The translations under genes were made by a program, and so were the position numbers. 64,000 nt of DNA from Clostridium ganghwense (lineage in GTDB: Bacteria; Bacillota; Clostridia; Clostridiales; Clostridiaceae), in assembly GCF_026735165.1 (NCBI RefSeq), contig NZ_JAPQES010000008.1:1-64000 (forward strand). The letters run 5' to 3'. The notes beneath the pieces are model-generated. The model had not been told where the DNA came from, searched no databases, and saw only the letters and a list, made by a program, of their open reading frames with translations. Within the stretch, counting starts at the first letter, position 1, and the number at the start of each line of letters is the position of its first letter. Below are positions 61,311 to 64,000 of this stretch, piece after piece.

Positions 61311-62750
61311 GTGGCTTATAAAGATTTACAGGATTTTATGACTACTTTAAGAAAAAATAATCTTTTACATGAAATAGAGGTTGAAGTAGATAGTGATTTA
61401 GAAATAACAGAAATTACAGATAGAGTTTCGAAAAAGTATGGTAAAGCACTTTTGTTTAAAAAAGTAAAAAATTCACCATATCCTGTGCTTATAAATTCTT
61501 TTGGAACTTATGAAAGATTAAATATGGCTCTGGAAGTTGAGGAGTTAGATGAAATAGCGAATATAATTATGGAATTCATGGATGTAGCAAGTTATGCTAC
61601 TCTTATGAATAAAATAAAGTCGGTACCAAAGCTAGCCAGATTAGCAAGGGTTTTTCCTAAAAAAGTTAAAAAGGCATCTTGTCAAGAAGTTATTGAAGAA
61701 CCAGATTTAGATAAGCTTCCAATTTTAAAGTGTTGGCCGGAGGATGGAGGAAGATATATAACGCTTCCTTTGGTAATTACAAAGGACCCAGAAACAAATC
61801 AACAGAATATGGGAATGTACAGATTACAAGTTTATGATAAAAAAACTACTGGAATGCATTGGCATCTTCACAAAGATGGAAGAGAAATATATGAAAAGTA
61901 TAGGAAACTGGGCAAAAAAATGCCTGTATCAGTAGCGTTAGGGTGTGATCCTGCTGTGATATATTCTGCAACGGCTCCACTTCCAAAGATGATTGATGAA
62001 ATGATTTTTGCAGGTTTTTTAAGAAAATCCCCTGTAGAATTAGTAAAATGTATAACCAATGATATATATGTACCAGCTAATGCGGAATTTATTTTAGAAG
62101 GATATGTAGATTTGGATGAAATGAGATTAGAAGGACCTTTTGGAGATCATACAGGATATTATTCATTAGCAGACATGTATCCAGTTTTCCATATAGAAAA
62201 AATTACAAGAAAGAAATCTCCAATATACCCTACAACAATTGTAGGTAAACCTCCTATGGAAGATTGTTATTTGGGAAAAGCTACAGAAAGAATTTTTCTT
62301 CCATTATTAAAAATTCAGTGTCCAGAAATTATAGATATGAATTTCCCTTTAGAAGGAGTTTTTCATAATTGTGTTATAGTTTCAATTAAAAAATCTTATC
62401 CTAAACATGCTCATAAAGTTATGAGTGCTCTTTGGGGAATGGGACAGATGATGTATACAAAAATGATTATTGTTGTTGATGAAAATGTAAACCCTCATGA
62501 TGTATCTACAGTTGCTTGGAAAGTATTCAATAATATTGATGCCAAAAGAGATTTAGTAATATCAGAAGGACCTTTAGATGCTTTAGACCATGCTTCTAAT
62601 ACGGCTTTTTATGGAAATAGATTAGGCATTGATGCAACAAAAAAATGGGAATCGGAAGGGCATACTAGACCATGGCCAGATGATATAGAGATGACAAGAG
62701 AAATTAAGGAGTTAGTTGATAGCAGGTGGAAAAAATATGGCATTGAATAA
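61311..62750 (+). CDS. UbiD family decarboxylase (MqnL/UbiD-like)
   Basis: 479 residues, normal for UbiD. WPEDGGRYITLPLVITKDPE, NMGMYRLQVYDKKTTGMHWH, LEGPFGDHTGYYS and CYLGKATERIFLPLLKIQCP are the conserved blocks, including the Arg and Glu that work with prenylated FMN. It decarboxylates an aromatic quinone precursor. Start GTG with AAGGAGTTGATTAA upstream; ends 14 bases inside the UbiA gene. With UbiA and UbiX it fits the end of a futalosine-type menaquinone route. Confidence 0.88.
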   Translation: MAYKDLQDFMTTLRKNNLLHEIEVEVDSDLEITEITDRVSKKYGKALLFKKVKNSPYPVLINSFGTYERLNMALEVEELDEIANIIMEFMDVASYATLMNKIKSVPKLARLARVFPKKVKKASCQEVIEEPDLDKLPILKCWPEDGGRYITLPLVITKDPETNQQNMGMYRLQVYDKKTTGMHWHLHKDGREIYEKYRKLGKKMPVSVALGCDPAVIYSATAPLPKMIDEMIFAGFLRKSPVELVKCITNDIYVPANAEFILEGYVDLDEMRLEGPFGDHTGYYSLADMYPVFHIEKITRKKSPIYPTTIVGKPPMEDCYLGKATERIFLPLLKIQCPEIIDMNFPLEGVFHNCVIVSIKKSYPKHAHKVMSALWGMGQMMYTKMIIVVDENVNPHDVSTVAWKVFNNIDAKRDLVISEGPLDALDHASNTAFYGNRLGIDATKKWESEGHTRPWPDDIEMTREIKELVDSRWKKYGIE

Positions 62751-63615
62751 TACTAAGGTATTAAGAAAAATTAAAACTTATGGCGAATTGGTTATGTTTT
62801 CACATACTCTATTTTCACTCCCTTTTGCGCTTATAGGAATGATTTGGGCAGCTAAAGGAATACCATCTTTTGAAATAATTTTTTGGATTTTAGTTGCATT
62901 AACTGGAGCAAGAAATGGAGCTAATGCATTAAATAGATGGGTGGATAAAGATATAGATAAGAAAAATCCAAGGACTGCAAATCGTCATATGCCAAGGAAA
63001 ATAGTTAGTAATTATGAAGTATGGGGAATAGTCATAGTTTGCTTTGCAATGTTTATTTTTGCAGCGTATAAACTAAATCCTTTATGTTTAAGATTGACAC
63101 CTGTAGCATTATTTTTATTTTTTATTTATTCATACACTAAGAGATTTACATGGATTTGCCATATTGTACTAGGTATTGCTTGTGCGGGAGCTCCTGTAGG
63201 AGCGTGGATTGCAGTTACAGGGCAATTTGCATTTCCACCATTTGTTTTAGGGACAGTTGTGGCATTATGGGTTGCAGGATTTGATATAATTTATGGAACA
63301 CAAGATATAAAATTCGATATAGAAAATGGATTGTTTTCTATTCCAGCAAGATTTGGACTAAAAGGAGCTCTTATTATAGCTAAAATATTTCACTTTGTAA
63401 TGATAATATTATTGATAGCTCTATATTATATTATGAATTTAACGTGGATTTATCTTTTGGGAATATTTGGTGCGTCCGTACTGTTAGCAATAGAGCATTA
63501 CATTATAACTCCATCTAATAGAGAAAAAATGAAAGTGGCATCTTACAGCATAAATCAAATTATTAGTCCTTTAATTTTATTTTTTACTATTGTAGATATG
63601 ATTTTAGCAAAGTAG
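62737..63615 (+). CDS. dmkA: UbiA family prenyltransferase (MqnP/DmkA-like)
   Basis: 292 residues with eight or nine membrane helices. The first Asp-rich motif NGANALNRWVDKDIDKKNPR (about 57-76) and the second DIIYGTQDIKFDIENGLFS (about 187) coordinate Mg and the prenyl diphosphate. It attaches the polyprenyl tail to a naphthoate precursor. ATG 62737 is preferred over an upstream ATG because AGCAGGTGGA is placed correctly. Overlaps ubiD. Confidence 0.88.
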   Translation: MALNNTKVLRKIKTYGELVMFSHTLFSLPFALIGMIWAAKGIPSFEIIFWILVALTGARNGANALNRWVDKDIDKKNPRTANRHMPRKIVSNYEVWGIVIVCFAMFIFAAYKLNPLCLRLTPVALFLFFIYSYTKRFTWICHIVLGIACAGAPVGAWIAVTGQFAFPPFVLGTVVALWVAGFDIIYGTQDIKFDIENGLFSIPARFGLKGALIIAKIFHFVMIILLIALYYIMNLTWIYLLGIFGASVLLAIEHYIITPSNREKMKVASYSINQIISPLILFFTIVDMILAK

Positions 63616-63675
63616 GATATTTAATATGTTTTTTCAGTTATAAGAAATGCATTTAATAAGTCTGGGAGTGATTAT

Positions 63676-64000
63676 TTGGAAAGATATGTAGTTGGTATAA
63701 CAGGAGCAAGTGGAAGTATTTATGGAGTTCGTCTAGTAGAAGAATTAGTGAAAAGAGATTATGAAATTTACTTAATTATAACGGATAATGGCAAGAAAGT
63801 TCTAGAGTATGAAATAGGATATGATTTTAATAAATGGATTCAAAATTTAAATGCTAAAAATAATAAAGTGAAGCTTTGCAAAATAAATGATATGTTTTCG
63901 CCTGTAGCAAGTGGTTCTTTTAAGACGGATGGAATGATTATTGTACCATGTTCTATGGGGACAATAGCTAAATTAAGTTGTGGCATTTCTGACAGTTTAC
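63676..64000 (+). CDS. UbiX-like flavin prenyltransferase (partial, cut by the window end)
   Basis: The first 108 residues: VVGITGASGSIYGVRLVEEL is the FMN-binding N-terminus, and ASGSFKTDGMIIVPCSMGT is the conserved prenyl acceptor loop of UbiX, which makes prenylated FMN for UbiD. TTG start with GGGAGTGAT upstream. The 3' part lies beyond 64000. Confidence 0.9.
   Translation, partial: MERYVVGITGASGSIYGVRLVEELVKRDYEIYLIITDNGKKVLEYEIGYDFNKWIQNLNAKNNKVKLCKINDMFSPVASGSFKTDGMIIVPCSMGTIAKLSCGISDSL

Overview
The window is AT-rich, low-GC Firmicute DNA. Its codon use, strong GGAGG ribosome sites and gene content point to a Clostridium sensu stricto, probably near the C. botulinum group I / C. sporogenes lineage: an accessory-rich chromosome with a secreted lipase, clostridial cellulose genes and a flavin-based electron-transfer locus. 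The species is an inference; the clostridial assignment is firm.

Layout. 1-1.27 kb: 3' end of a 23S rRNA, tRNA-Asn, 5S rRNA and ten further tRNAs, closed by a terminator. 1.4-2.4 kb: a YdaF-type acetyltransferase and ywbE. 2.6-9.65 kb: a five-gene operon for making, trimming and O-acetylating cellulose, with a PilZ (c-di-GMP) domain on the synthase. 9.7-12.2 kb: TPP riboswitch and thiM-thiE-thiD. 12.2-18.6 kb: an accessory stretch of single genes (flavodoxin-like, P-loop kinase/DUF1349 fusion, Nudix, membrane PH-like, lipoprotein, GNAT) separated by related intergenic repeats, with gene debris (ywbE fragment, tyrosine recombinase fragment, a short insertion flanked by 8-bp repeats). 18.7-24.1 kb: a BceRS-UppP-BceAB bacitracin-type resistance module with two recognisable BceR boxes; uppP carries an in-frame amber codon. 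24.2-26.3 kb: PadR regulator and a flavoprotein sharing an identical 16-bp palindrome. 26.3-28.4 kb: divergent LysR regulator and a solitary ispG. 28.7-32.4 kb: more repeat-punctuated single genes. 32.46-34.3 kb: thiW-thiM2 under a TPP riboswitch followed by a second, degenerate TPP-like element with its own closing stem and a rearranging expression platform. 34.3-42.1 kb: debris of a second PadR/flavoprotein locus, then an unusual cluster of two related unknown proteins, a DUF1963 protein and a 1020-residue DUF4132 protein. 42.2-50.3 kb: TPR membrane protein, metallo-hydrolase, frameshifted DUF4438, ASCH protein, PEPCK-like P-loop protein, lipase and small genes. 50.5-56.7 kb (minus strand): GNAT, class III aminotransferase, U32 peptidase-like protein, orphan substrate-binding lipoprotein and ApbE flavin transferase. 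57.3-64 kb: ndh2-eetA-eetB-polyprenyl synthase-UbiD-UbiA-UbiX, read as a demethylmenaquinone-dependent extracellular electron transfer locus; the last gene runs off the window.

How the parts work together. Both thiamine loci salvage precursors (thiazole uptake by ThiW, kinases ThiM and ThiD, joining by ThiE) and sit behind TPP sensing. The Bce module should sense and remove bacitracin-like antibiotics through a BceR-controlled promoter. The 57-64 kb genes would build a dedicated quinone, reduce it with NDH-2 and pass electrons outward; ApbE just upstream on the opposite strand would attach FMN to an extracytoplasmic carrier not seen here. The least explained parts are the variant riboswitch, the repeat families around single accessory genes, and the DUF1963/DUF4132 cluster.
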